Assembly (NCBI GenBank): GCA_009929525.1
Contig: SAAH01000032.1
Location: 1-35,648, forward strand
DNA length: 35,648 bases
Direction: 5' to 3'
From: Clostridia bacterium
Lineage (GTDB): Bacteria > Bacillota > Clostridia > Lachnospirales > Lachnospiraceae
Position numbers and translations under genes: made by a program. Position 1 is the stretch's first letter, and each line of letters starts with the position of its first letter. The notes below the pieces were generated by a model, which saw only the letters and a program-made list of their open reading frames with translations, did not search any database and had not been told where the DNA came from. Positions 16,002-23,301 of the stretch are shown here, piece by piece.

Positions 16002-16057
16002 TAAAAATAGCCGCAAAAACATACGGAGCCATGAAAGGCTCTGACAGCTTTGCGGCT
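16002..16057 (-). terminator. Terminator downstream of the truncated HTH gene
   Basis: agccgcaaa (16009-16017) pairs with tttgcggct (16049-16057) and encloses a second stem, gagcc with ggctc. The minus-strand tail is ATTTTTATG. It separates the upstream genes from the GAF/BTAD regulator. Confidence 0.75.
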
Positions 16058-16248
16058 TGGTTTGCCAATTATGGGTTGGCTGTCATATCAATTCTGATAC
16101 CGGCAGTCAAGACATCTTTCTATATGAAAATGCAATTTTCTGTATCTGTTTAACTTGATACTTAAAGGGCACTCACAAGAGGACAATCAACAGATTATCC
16201 GGTGCGTCTTGCTCTGAAGTAGTGATTTGGAAATTTGCTTTGCTTTTG

Positions 16249-16554
16249 TTACATTGCTTTCCGGGTTTGGCGGATTACTTTCTTGGTGCTGCGGATAATA
16301 TCAAGGAATGCTTCCAGCTCGGCAGCATCGCAATCTGACAATTCTTCTGCGATCCGCTTATCGTAGACAGGCTTAACCATATCCAAATTGTCATACAGCA
16401 ATTCGTCAATAGAAACAGACAATGAATTTGCGATCTTCACGAGAGTAGGCAGAGCCACCTTCGTATGTCCCGTCTCGATATGGCTGGTGTGTGAGGTTGT
16501 CAATCCTGCCCGAAACGCAAGCTCAGCTTGTTGCCATCCACGCTTTATTCTGGC
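16249..16554 (-). pseudogene. 5'-truncated Xre-family HTH gene
   Basis: The reading frame encodes an Xre-type regulator from within helix 1 onward: ARIKRGWQQAELAFRAGL, the recognition region TSHTSHIETGHTKVALPT, then the end of the HTH and a tail to RQTRKAM. There is no ATG, GTG or TTG ahead of ARIKRGW in frame, and the frame is soon closed by stops upstream. Only an internal TTG at 16503 could start it, and this would lose half of the DNA-binding domain. The first few codons overlap the end of the DUF3846 gene. The simplest reading is a deletion that joined the two genes and removed the start of this one. Confidence 0.75.
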
Positions 16555-17180
16555 TTGGGGGATGTTTTGTGGGGAACAGGGTCTGGTTTCGTCGGCGTAT
16601 CCGGCTTGCGAACCTTATCATCTGGCAAAGGCATTGCCATAATGCTGCGTCCCATACGCACGAACATCTCTGGCTGATGGAATTTTTCTTCAAACTGTTT
16701 CATCAGTTCCGGTGAGAGCGAACCGAAATCATCTTCCGTCAGACCTGTCACAAGGAAATCGCCTGCCAAAATGTCATAAAGCTCACCGTCCTCAGTTCTC
16801 AAACTGCGGTTCAGCTCACTGCCATTGAGCTTTCCTTCCTCATTCATTATCAGTGCCACCGGCTCGTTATAAGGGTATGTGGCTTCAATATTGCCACCGA
16901 CCGCCGCCTGCAAATCTTCCAATTCGCAGCCGATCTTCACTGCTTGCGGATACATTCCAGGCTTTACCAACAGAACGTCAATCAATGCAGCTTCTTCATG
17001 CTGAATCTCTCGTTCTGCCTGGGTGCCAAAATCAACCCCTGTAAAATTCTCAGAATCCAAAACGTGTTCGGAATTGTAATAGGCTTCTCTGACCATTTCT
17101 TCTGCTTCCTGTTTACTTTCCGCTTGGACTGTCACCATCTTTTCGAGAGTTTCCTTAATCGTGATGTCAAACTCTTTCAT
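16545..17180 (-). CDS. DpnD-PcfM/DUF3846 domain protein of mobile elements
   Basis: The N-terminal 60 residues (MKEFDITIKETLEKMVTVQA ... SEHVLDSENFTGVDF) match the DpnD-PcfM type of small domain found in conjugative elements. Residues about 68-180 (VLLVKPGMYPQAVKIG ... GDFLVTGLTEDDFGSLSPE) look like DUF3846, also an accessory protein family of integrative elements. The biochemical role of neither is established. The C-terminal stretch after about residue 185 is proline/lysine-rich and ends inside sequence belonging to the HTH gene, so the natural end may have been lost in a deletion. AAGGAGG precedes the ATG. A terminator separates it from the gene upstream. Confidence 0.75.
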   Translation of the reverse strand: MKEFDITIKETLEKMVTVQAESKQEAEEMVREAYYNSEHVLDSENFTGVDFGTQAEREIQHEEAALIDVLLVKPGMYPQAVKIGCELEDLQAAVGGNIEATYPYNEPVALIMNEEGKLNGSELNRSLRTEDGELYDILAGDFLVTGLTEDDFGSLSPELMKQFEEKFHQPEMFVRMGRSIMAMPLPDDKVRKPDTPTKPDPVPHKTSPKPE

Positions 17181-17204
17181 CGTAAAACCTCCTTTTCCTT
17201 GGGC

Positions 17205-17251
17205 ATAAAAAAAGCGACCATTTACAAAGCTTAAAGCTCATAAATAGTCGC
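17205..17251 (-). terminator. Terminator spanning the end of the 17231 gene
   Basis: gcgaccattta (17214-17224) pairs with taaatagtcgc (17241-17251), and the minus-strand tail is a run of seven or more Ts, then ATGCCC. The stop codon of the upstream gene lies in the loop. Confidence 0.8.
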
Positions 17252-17746
17252 CATCTGTTCCCATTGCGGCATACACATTTCTTCCATATCGCCAATCAAA
17301 TCTTCGGGAGAAAACAGCAAGTCTTTTCGGGACTCAACCTTTTTAACAAATGCACGGTATTCCGTTTGGTACTTGTAGCGTTCCTTCGCCATTACCATGT
17401 GAACACAGCGGACGGTGGCAAATGTCATATCTTCCAAAAGCCACAGCTCTGTATTGTAGGTAATCGTGGTAAAGTCGCTGATGCCTGTATCCATTTCTGT
17501 GTGAATGCGACACCCTCGCTGATTGAATAGCTCTTTGCCGCAGTAATTGAAACTGTATTTGCAGTTGCCGTGTACTTCATACTGGTAGATGGTTCGCATA
17601 CCATCTCGAACTGCCATGCTGACCTCCGGCAAGCAAAGCCCATCGTTCTTCCCGATTTCTTCCTCATCGTATGCCGAGTAATCCTCCGGACTATAAAGCT
17701 GAATCAGCCAGGAAATTGCTTTGACTATCTTCTTTTCTGTGAACAT
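17231..17746 (-). CDS. Hypothetical protein of the par region
   Basis: I do not recognise this 171-residue protein. It is acidic and soluble-looking, with no membrane segment or signal peptide, four cysteines spread along it, and no clear nucleic-acid-binding motif. It starts six bases after the parB stop with AAAGG before the ATG, so it is translated with parA and parB. Its position next to the partition genes suggests an accessory role in maintenance or replication of the element, but nothing in the sequence shows this directly. Confidence 0.6.
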   Translation of the reverse strand: MFTEKKIVKAISWLIQLYSPEDYSAYDEEEIGKNDGLCLPEVSMAVRDGMRTIYQYEVHGNCKYSFNYCGKELFNQRGCRIHTEMDTGISDFTTITYNTELWLLEDMTFATVRCVHMVMAKERYKYQTEYRAFVKKVESRKDLLFSPEDLIGDMEEMCMPQWEQMATIYEL

Positions 17747-17752
17747 ATCGGT

Positions 17753-18676
17753 TTACCTTTCCATGGATTTTTCTCTTTTTTTCTGCCACTGCTCCAACAG
17801 CTGAATGATTTTGTCCTCCATCTGCTTGCTTGTGTAGGACTTTGGAAAATACTTTTTCAGCACATCGGTTTTCAAAGTTACTCGTTCCAACTCTCCTTTT
17901 TTAACCTCATCCATCACATCGCACATAGCTTCCAAAGTACAAGTTCCCTCCATGCTCATTTTCTTGAGCCGCTGTGCCTGTGAAAGAGAAGGAGTACACT
18001 GTGCATAGTCCATTGCCTCAATGAATTGTTCCTGTTCAGGCTTTGCCAGATAGGACAGCTCCACAGCTGGGTTGAACTTCAACTGACCGGTATCGACCAT
18101 ATCCAACAACTGCGGTATAAGCTCCGTGAGACGGATAAAGCGGCGAACGGATTCACGACTTACGCCACTATCCTCGCCAATTTGCTCGACAGATGACTTC
18201 TGCACAACTTGTGTAGAAGTTAAATCTGCCCTGTGTCCTTGATGTTTTATGGCATCTAATTTCATCTTGTAGGCAAATGCTCGCTCACTGGGGAGAATGC
18301 TTTCTCTCTGCAAATTAGCATCAACCATCAAAATAATGGCAGCATCATCATCCATATCCCGGACAATAACCGGCATGGTTTCTTTGCCCGCCAGCTCAGA
18401 CGCATGGTGTCGCCTGTGACCGGAAATGATTTCATATCCACCGTCCGGGTCAGGTCGGACAATCGCTGGTGTCAGAACACCGAAGTCCTTAACACTCTCA
18501 ACCGTCTTTTCCATAGCTTCATCGTCTACAACACGGAAAGGGTGTCCTTCAAACGGGTGCAGTTCAGATAGCGGAATTTCCTGTACTCGCTCCTGTTGCT
18601 GTTCAGCTCTTGTCTCGTCCGTTCCAAAAATGTCATCGTAACTGCTCAAGCTGATGTTTCCGTTTTTTTTCGGCAT
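17753..18676 (-). CDS. parB: ParB/Spo0J-like partition protein
   Basis: This 307-residue protein has the ParB N-terminal CTP-binding/nuclease-like domain (about residues 35-115), with EIPLSELHPFEGHPFRV and the signature SGHRRHHASELAG. A KorB-like HTH follows (SSVEQIGEDSGVSRESVRRFIRLTELIP). The C-terminal part is charged and helical. It would bind a centromere-like site on the element and work with ParA. The ATG overlaps the end of parA by 44 bases and has its own AGGAGGTG, showing tight coupling. It is typical of elements with a circular replicating stage. Confidence 0.92.
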   Translation of the reverse strand: MPKKNGNISLSSYDDIFGTDETRAEQQQERVQEIPLSELHPFEGHPFRVVDDEAMEKTVESVKDFGVLTPAIVRPDPDGGYEIISGHRRHHASELAGKETMPVIVRDMDDDAAIILMVDANLQRESILPSERAFAYKMKLDAIKHQGHRADLTSTQVVQKSSVEQIGEDSGVSRESVRRFIRLTELIPQLLDMVDTGQLKFNPAVELSYLAKPEQEQFIEAMDYAQCTPSLSQAQRLKKMSMEGTCTLEAMCDVMDEVKKGELERVTLKTDVLKKYFPKSYTSKQMEDKIIQLLEQWQKKREKSMER

Positions 18677-19460
18677 TGCTTACCACCTCCTTTGTCAGCA
18701 CTCTGTATGCTTCAGCGACTTTTCCTTTTGGATCATGTTTGAAAATACTTGTACCTTCTGCACTGATTTCCTCAGCACGAACAGAACGGGGAATATCAGT
18801 CTTGAATACCTTCAGCTTTCCACCGTAATTTTCACGGATTAGATTGCTGATGTCTTTGGAATAGTTAGTGCGGCTGTCCACCATTGTGAGCAAGATACCC
18901 TCAATTTTGAGTTTTGGGTTGATTTGCCGCCTGACCTTGTTGATGGTCTGCAATAGCTGTTCCAAACCTTTTGCCGGTAAGTAAGCTGCCTGGACAGGAA
19001 TAAGCACATTGTCCGATGCTGCAAGAGCATTAACGGTCAGCATACCCAGAGAGGGCATACAGTCCAAAAGAATGAAGTCATATTCCGGCTTCACCGTATC
19101 AAGATACTGTTTGAGTATTGTTTCTCGGCTCATAGCGTTCACAAGCGATACTTCCATACCGGACAGCTCAATGTTTGCCGGCATCAAATCCACCCCCTCA
19201 GAGTGGTGCAGAATGCCCTCACCGGGTGCAATAGGTTGTTCTGACATAATCTTACCCATCATATCGGACAGTGTGGGAGAGAGGTTGTCAGGCATTGGAT
19301 AGCCAAGGCTGATAGTAAGAGAAGCCTGCGGGTCTGTATCGACTACAAGTACCTTTTTGCCCTCCATAGCCAAACCGACACCCAGGTTCTCGCAAGTGGT
19401 TGTTTTACCAGTTCCGCCTTTCTGATTAACTACTGCCATGACAGTTGCTTTTTTTGACAT
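18633..19460 (-). CDS. parA: ParA-type partition ATPase
   Basis: This is a deviant Walker-type ATPase of the ParA/Soj/MinD superfamily, which drives segregation of plasmids or excised elements. The deviant P-loop KGGTGKTT spans residues 14-21. VVDTDPQASLTISLGYP (Walker A') and FILLDCMPSLGMLTVNAL (Walker B) follow. Length (275) fits the plasmid/ICE type without an N-terminal HTH. GGAGGTGA precedes the ATG. It forms an overlapping pair with parB and lies next to a RepA_N initiator, which suggests the element can be replicated and kept after excision. Confidence 0.94.
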   Translation of the reverse strand: MSKKATVMAVVNQKGGTGKTTTCENLGVGLAMEGKKVLVVDTDPQASLTISLGYPMPDNLSPTLSDMMGKIMSEQPIAPGEGILHHSEGVDLMPANIELSGMEVSLVNAMSRETILKQYLDTVKPEYDFILLDCMPSLGMLTVNALAASDNVLIPVQAAYLPAKGLEQLLQTINKVRRQINPKLKIEGILLTMVDSRTNYSKDISNLIRENYGGKLKVFKTDIPRSVRAEEISAEGTSIFKHDPKGKVAEAYRVLTKEVVSNAEKKRKHQLEQLR

Positions 19461-19499
19461 TGATTGTCACCTCCATATTTTTTTTGATTTGCATTTTCA

Positions 19500-20402
19500 T
19501 CACCTCCTTGCATTCGGGAAACCGTTCGCCATATCGTGTCGCACCAAAGTGTCGTAATAACTATCCATCGTCGTAGGTGCATTAAATACCGTAGCGAGAA
19601 GATATTGCTTGATGTTCCTCACTTTGGTCGTGTTTTCCTTGATACAGCCCAAAACATATTCGATATGACCGGAATCCAATTTCATAAAACGACTGCGGAC
19701 AATCTCGATTGGCTTATCATCACTTGCTATGCGTATCATCTTTCGATTGCTACACATGGTTTCAATGATCAAATCCAATATATTGTTCAGCATTTCCCGG
19801 TCATAGGGATTGTTTTCAAGTAGATGTTTGAACTCAAGCTGTTCAAAGAAATAATCATAGTATTCCCAATATTTCTCTCTCCCATCGACTTCCTTTCCAC
19901 TTTCTTCGGAAGAAAGGATAGGATAGTTATCACTAAATTCAGTATTTTTTATATCAGTATTATTACCCTGTGAAATATGCAGTTCTGGAACCGTGTTTTT
20001 CGTTGCCCCAGAACAATGATTTTCATTGTTCTTGAACTGCGTATCCACAGCCCCTGTTGAAAAGTTTTTCACATAGAGTAAATTGGGCTTGCCAAGCCCC
20101 TGACGTTTCTTTTCAACAAGTCCACATTTCTTTTCAAGCTCTGCCAATGTTTTGATTGCTTTTTGCTCTGAGCAGCCAAGAGACTCCCTGATTTCATCAA
20201 TGGTGAATATGATGTAAACTCGACCGGCTTTGTCCAGCCATCCGTTCTTAGCTGATAAATTCATTCGATCCAGCAGGATACCGTAAAGCAGCTTGGCATC
20301 TGTTGAAACATTCCAGAAGCGTTCATTTGTAAAAAGAACCTTTGGAACTCGATAAAAGGAGAACAGGTCTGCTTGTTGTCCGTAGAAATAATCAAAGTCC
20401 AT
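19500..20402 (-). CDS. RepA_N-type replication initiator protein
   Basis: The first 95 residues (FSFYRVPKVLFTNERFWNVSTDAKLLYGILLDRM ... GWLDKAGRVYIIFTIDEI) match the RepA_N domain of Firmicute theta-type plasmids and integrative elements. It is a DNA-binding winged-helix domain that recognises an origin usually found inside its own gene. A variable middle (about 110-180) is followed by a C-terminal domain of the DUF6017 kind (ending IKQYLLATVFNAPTTMDSYY). GAGGTGG lies before the ATG. Its order with parA and parB makes a plasmid-like maintenance module. No clear iterons were found by eye. Confidence 0.85.
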   Translation of the reverse strand: MDFDYFYGQQADLFSFYRVPKVLFTNERFWNVSTDAKLLYGILLDRMNLSAKNGWLDKAGRVYIIFTIDEIRESLGCSEQKAIKTLAELEKKCGLVEKKRQGLGKPNLLYVKNFSTGAVDTQFKNNENHCSGATKNTVPELHISQGNNTDIKNTEFSDNYPILSSEESGKEVDGREKYWEYYDYFFEQLEFKHLLENNPYDREMLNNILDLIIETMCSNRKMIRIASDDKPIEIVRSRFMKLDSGHIEYVLGCIKENTTKVRNIKQYLLATVFNAPTTMDSYYDTLVRHDMANGFPNARR

Positions 20403-20427
20403 CCATATACACCACCTCTTTCTCCAT

Positions 20428-20655
20428 TTATTTAGTCAGACCGATCTCAAGCATCACTTTCTTCATGCAAAATCCAATGCAAGGATGGTCACGACCATAA
20501 GGGCAACCATCGCATTCACTATTTTCTTTTGCAGCTCCTTGTACCACGTAATAGCAGTTTTCTGCACCCAGCCCGCAACATCGCTTTGATTTCTTCCAAA
20601 AGAAACAATGCTTGCAGCTCTCCGGCTTATCCGGTGCGTATTCCATCGTTTGCAT
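20428..20655 (-). CDS. Small cysteine-rich protein
   Basis: This 75-residue protein contains about nine cysteines, including CKHCFFW, RCCGLGAENC, CDGC and CIGFC. The spacing suggests binding of zinc or an Fe-S cluster. I know of no function. Similar small cysteine-rich proteins are common beside rep/par modules of Clostridial elements. The frame is open from 20751, but AAGGAGG and the ATG at 20655 fix the start after a terminator that would otherwise lie inside the gene. Confidence 0.65.
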   Translation of the reverse strand: MQTMEYAPDKPESCKHCFFWKKSKRCCGLGAENCYYVVQGAAKENSECDGCPYGRDHPCIGFCMKKVMLEIGLTK

Positions 20656-20702
20656 AGTATATCCTCGCTTCCTCCTTGTAATATGATTGCCCAATTCAGG
20701 GC

Positions 20703-20750
20703 ATAAAAAAAGAGCGTCTATCCAACCCCATAAGGGCAAATAAACGCTCA
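20703..20750 (-). terminator. Terminator between the first element gene and the rep module
   Basis: gagcgt (20712-20717) and acgctc (20744-20749) close a long loop that has a small inner cccttatggg fold. The minus-strand tail is seven Ts plus ATGCCC, shared with two other terminators of this element. Confidence 0.75.
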
Positions 20751-20782
20751 TGTAAACATATTCTGTTTTAATCCATAGCCTG

Positions 20783-20998
20783 TTAGCTCATTCGCACCCT
20801 CAATCCGGTAAGCGATGATGTGGGAATACCAACAAGATACCAATCCTCTCCATATTCGATACGGGTAGGGTGCCAGCGGTTACCAAGGAACACATCCATA
20901 CAGGTTCCGCAATGTAAACCGCCATAGTAATCTTCGAGACCAAAGCGTACATCCATACGCTTAATCTCTGTGTCATAGACCAAAACTCCTTGCTTCAT
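20783..20998 (-). CDS. DUF5348-type small protein, first gene of the element
   Basis: This 71-residue protein reads RMDVRFGLEDYYGGLHCGTCMDVFLGNRWHPTRIEYGEDWYLVGI, which matches the DUF5348 family of small proteins in Firmicute mobile elements. Function is unknown. The earlier ATG at 21004 is only one base from AGGAGG, so the ATG at 20998 is preferred. It is the first gene inside the right end and is directly downstream of the spoVT promoter and of the fused frame that begins with spoVT codons. It could therefore be transcribed in the forespore. Confidence 0.75.
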   Translation of the reverse strand: MKQGVLVYDTEIKRMDVRFGLEDYYGGLHCGTCMDVFLGNRWHPTRIEYGEDWYLVGIPTSSLTGLRVRMS

Positions 20999-21212
20999 GT
21001 TCATACCTCCTGATACCTAAAGCATTGCCGAAAATATCGACAGTTAAACACGAATAACGTACAATCTCCTTTCTGTTGTTGCCGTTTGCTTGGATTTTCA
21101 GTCTGAATTTTTGGACAAAATCAGCGAAAACCCCTTTGTTTTCAAGGCTTCCAACGGTTTGTCCTATTATGACACAATCGTCGATACGTCTTACTATTCC
21201 CGTAGCTTTCAT
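20973..21212 (-). pseudogene. spoVT: spoVT 5' fragment, fused frame into the element
   Basis: The ATG at 21212, with AGGAGG upstream, starts MKATGIVRRID, the exact N-terminus expected for SpoVT. After codon 10-11 the frame runs into the element and continues for about 68 unrelated residues to a stop at 20973. The 79-residue product has lost nearly all of the AbrB domain and should be inactive. The stop lies 26 bases inside the DUF5348 gene, so translation of this fused frame would run over the start of that gene. Removing 21182-7421 puts the fragment back in frame with the rest of spoVT. Confidence 0.93.
21158..21190 (-). other. Right attachment junction (5' spoVT side)
   Basis: On the minus strand spoVT reads CGTATCGA, then the element begins CGATTGTGTCATAATAGGAC. 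The crossover GA lies at 21182-21181. The arm ATTGTGTCA is the inverse of the left-end arm, and the following bases recur inside the left end at 7532. Confidence 0.85.
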
Positions 21213-21277
21213 ATATTTTCTCTTCCTCCTGTCGTTTTCCTCATGTAATGCAGTTTTTGTGGTTTGTACTCTGCTGT

Positions 21278-21307
21278 TATTATGTGGAAACAGAGGAGGA
21301 TTATGCA
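21278..21307 (-). promoter_or_regulatory. Putative sigma-G promoter of spoVT
   Basis: On the minus strand TGCATA (complement of 21302-21307) and CATAATA (complement of 21278-21284) are 17 bases apart, closely matching the sigma-G consensus of Bacillus and Clostridia. Transcription would start near 21270, about 60 bases before the spoVT ATG. SpoVT is a known sigma-G regulon member in Bacillus subtilis, so position and type agree. Confidence 0.75.
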
Positions 21308-21335
21308 CGTGTTAAATATTTTCTGTGGGGAATGT

Positions 21336-21398
21336 AAAAATCCTTTGCAGTCATGGTACACCTCGTTTTATATGATGATGTTAATGTCTGCAAAGGAT
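21336..21398 (-). terminator. Terminator of the Fic gene
   Basis: atcctttgcag (21340-21350) is the exact inverse of ctgcaaaggat (21388-21398). A minus-strand T-run follows the 3' arm. The loop is long (37 bases) but partly foldable. It separates fic from spoVT. Confidence 0.7.
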
Positions 21399-21400
21399 CT

Positions 21401-22495
21401 CTATGTCTGAAGAATCTCTCTGATATTTTCTTTTGTATAATTGCTTACACGATAGGAACGAATTCTTTCTTTTACTATAACCGGAACAACAAATCCGTTA
21501 TTCACCAGTTTTACTGTCCTATTAATTACTGTTTTATTTGTTACTCCCAATATTTTTCCCAGTTCAATCGGAGTATACTCCATCATATTGTTTCGTATCA
21601 AAAAACGCAGCAAATCCATTTCTTTTGAATTTAAAAATGACAAACTTGCCTGAATATTGTAATCCTTGGCCTCTCTGGAGATTTCACATACTTTTTTGGA
21701 ATATAGCTCCATCATTCGAAGAAAATATCCGATCCAAATTTCCGGATGCGGCGGGTTTACCCTCCCCGAATAATACAACGCCGGCAAACCCATTTGCAAA
21801 GAACTATAATATTCATCTGAATCATAGGCAATATACTCTTCTAAAGATCCTATTCCCTGAAATCCGTAACCATAATAATCAAGAATATACCCCGAAATCA
21901 ACCTTGCCGTTCTACCATTCCCATCCTCAAATGGATGAATGGTTACCAGTTGATAATGAACAATTGCTGCAATAATAAGTGGATGATCGTCAGTTGTCGC
22001 AATATAGTCTTCCAACTCTCTTAGCAGCATTGGAATATCACTATGTTCTGGTGGAATATAATCTGCGTTTCCACTTTGTGAATCATATACTGCAAACAAA
22101 AATCCTGGAGGCATCGGTCCTCTGAGGCCAATCTTCTCCTTTGAAGCACCCTTTTCTACAATCGCCTGTACATCCATAATCAGCTGTACATTTACTTTGG
22201 CTTTTTCTTTTTGTTTCTGTTCTAAAAAAGAAAGTGCCATAAAGTAATTCCGAATTTCCTGTTCCGGTTTCAAAAAATGTTTATGTGGATCGCTTTCAAT
22301 AGCATCCTCTGCCTGCTTTTCTGTTAGTGGATTTCCTTCAATTTTATTAGAAGCATAAGAACTTTTTTTCTTGGAATTCTTTCGCAGCTTGTTCATCACA
22401 ACTGTTGGAAGTTCAACATTAGAAATACGAAATCGATTTTCTTCAATTATAGTGATTTGTCTCACTATCTCATTTGTCAAGACTGATTGAATCAT
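21401..22495 (-). CDS. Fic family protein (AMPylator-type, class II)
   Basis: Fic enzymes usually transfer AMP from ATP to Ser, Thr or Tyr of target proteins. The active-site loop HPFEDGNGRTAR is complete, starting at His187. The N-terminal helix carries the inhibitory motif SNKIEG (Ser49 to Gly54, Glu53 expected to block the gamma-phosphate site), so this is a self-inhibited class II Fic protein. A C-terminal winged helix follows (EYTPIELGKILGVTNKTVINRTVKLVNNGFV), as is common in Firmicute members and suggesting autoregulation. At 364 residues it is full length. It stands alone between spoVT and the TetR gene, with no antitoxin partner. Confidence 0.92.
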   Translation of the reverse strand: MIQSVLTNEIVRQITIIEENRFRISNVELPTVVMNKLRKNSKKKSSYASNKIEGNPLTEKQAEDAIESDPHKHFLKPEQEIRNYFMALSFLEQKQKEKAKVNVQLIMDVQAIVEKGASKEKIGLRGPMPPGFLFAVYDSQSGNADYIPPEHSDIPMLLRELEDYIATTDDHPLIIAAIVHYQLVTIHPFEDGNGRTARLISGYILDYYGYGFQGIGSLEEYIAYDSDEYYSSLQMGLPALYYSGRVNPPHPEIWIGYFLRMMELYSKKVCEISREAKDYNIQASLSFLNSKEMDLLRFLIRNNMMEYTPIELGKILGVTNKTVINRTVKLVNNGFVVPVIVKERIRSYRVSNYTKENIREILQT

Positions 22496-22583
22496 CTGTC
22501 ACATCTCCATTTCAAGAAAACAAAGGTGGATATTTACGAACTATAGTATACCACTTTTTTCACTAATTTTCACTATTAATTCA

Positions 22584-23153
22584 CTAATTTTCACTATTCT
22601 CATTTCTTCGCGTCACCATCTCAAATGCCAGAAAATACTCCCCCACCTGCTCCGGTGTATATTTCATTTTTTGCTGGAACCACCACACCACCGTCTCGGC
22701 AAAGCTTCCCACGTAAAAGTTCAGTATAAAATCCCTGGGCACCTTACCACCCTCCGGGATATAAAAAGAAAACATTTCCGACAAATATTCTTTGAAATAT
22801 CTCATGAACAAGTCGCCGCTTTCGCAGAACAATACTCCTGAGATATTCTTACTATTCTCCTGCAAATGACACAAAAGATGTATCAGCTGACTCTTCAGAT
22901 TCCGCTGGGATCCCGAAAAATCATGTTTATCCTCCGCTTTCAGGCTATCATCAAATACATGATTGAATATCTCAGTACACATACTTCTTAAAAGTTCATC
23001 CTTCGTTTCAAAATGTGCATAAAATGTACTCCGCCCCACATTCGCCTCATCGATGATCTCCTGAACCGTGATGTTCATATAGCTTTTCTGGCTAAGAAGC
23101 TTCGAAAATGCATCGAAGATCGCCTGTCTTGTTTTGATCTGTCTTCTGTCCAT
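22584..23153 (-). CDS. TetR family transcriptional regulator
   Basis: This 189-residue regulator has an N-terminal TetR HTH (residues 7-55: TRQAIFDAFSKLLSQKSYMNITVQEIIDEANVGRSTFYAHFETKDELL) and a C-terminal ligand domain whose end (FYVGSFAETVVWWFQQKMKYTPEQVGEYF) resembles the TetR_C_33/DhaS-like group. It is divergent from a DMT transporter gene across 148 bases, so it probably represses that exporter until a ligand binds. The ligand is unknown. Confidence 0.9.
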   Translation of the reverse strand: MDRRQIKTRQAIFDAFSKLLSQKSYMNITVQEIIDEANVGRSTFYAHFETKDELLRSMCTEIFNHVFDDSLKAEDKHDFSGSQRNLKSQLIHLLCHLQENSKNISGVLFCESGDLFMRYFKEYLSEMFSFYIPEGGKVPRDFILNFYVGSFAETVVWWFQQKMKYTPEQVGEYFLAFEMVTRRNENSEN

Positions 23154-23215
23154 ATTCTCCTCCCAGACAAATGATTCTTTTTGTTCGATATCTTACAAAT
23201 AGATCATTTTGATTG

Positions 23216-23244
23216 TTGTTTTAGTGACTGTTACATACTATAGT
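23216..23244 (+). promoter_or_regulatory. Putative promoter of the DMT transporter gene
   Basis: TTGTTT (23216-23221) and TATAGT (23239-23244) are 17 bases apart, in the 148-base region shared with the divergent TetR gene. A clear operator palindrome was not found by eye. Confidence 0.55.
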
Positions 23245-23301
23245 TATCATACAGAGTGTTCGTTATTGAATAAATCATATCATGTATAAGGGGAAATTTC
23301 T

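Larger units (their letters stand above)
7421..21182 (-). mobile_element. About 13.76-kb serine-recombinase element inserted in spoVT
   Basis: The element is delimited by the split spoVT gene. In minus-strand reading, the spoVT start ends in CGTATCGA at 21181 and continues at 7419 as TGACCTGGGG; CGA occurs at both junctions (7420-7422 and 21181-21183). The distance between equivalent positions is 13,761 bp. The ends carry the inverted repeat attgtgtca (7424-7432 and, inverted, 21170-21178). Contents are three tandem large serine recombinases, TnpW-like protein, MazF, regulators, DpnD-PcfM/DUF3846 protein, ParA/ParB and a RepA_N initiator, all on the minus strand. No relaxase, FtsK/VirD4-like coupling protein, VirB4 or resistance gene is present, so it is either a mobilisable island or the deleted remnant of a larger integrative conjugative element. 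Confidence 0.93.

Noticed and set aside
21181-21187. Alternative crossover at the second GA of the right junction
   Set aside because: It would restore RIDDDLGR with an extra Asp, whereas the family has RIDDLGR; the first GA also sits exactly at the palindrome centre.
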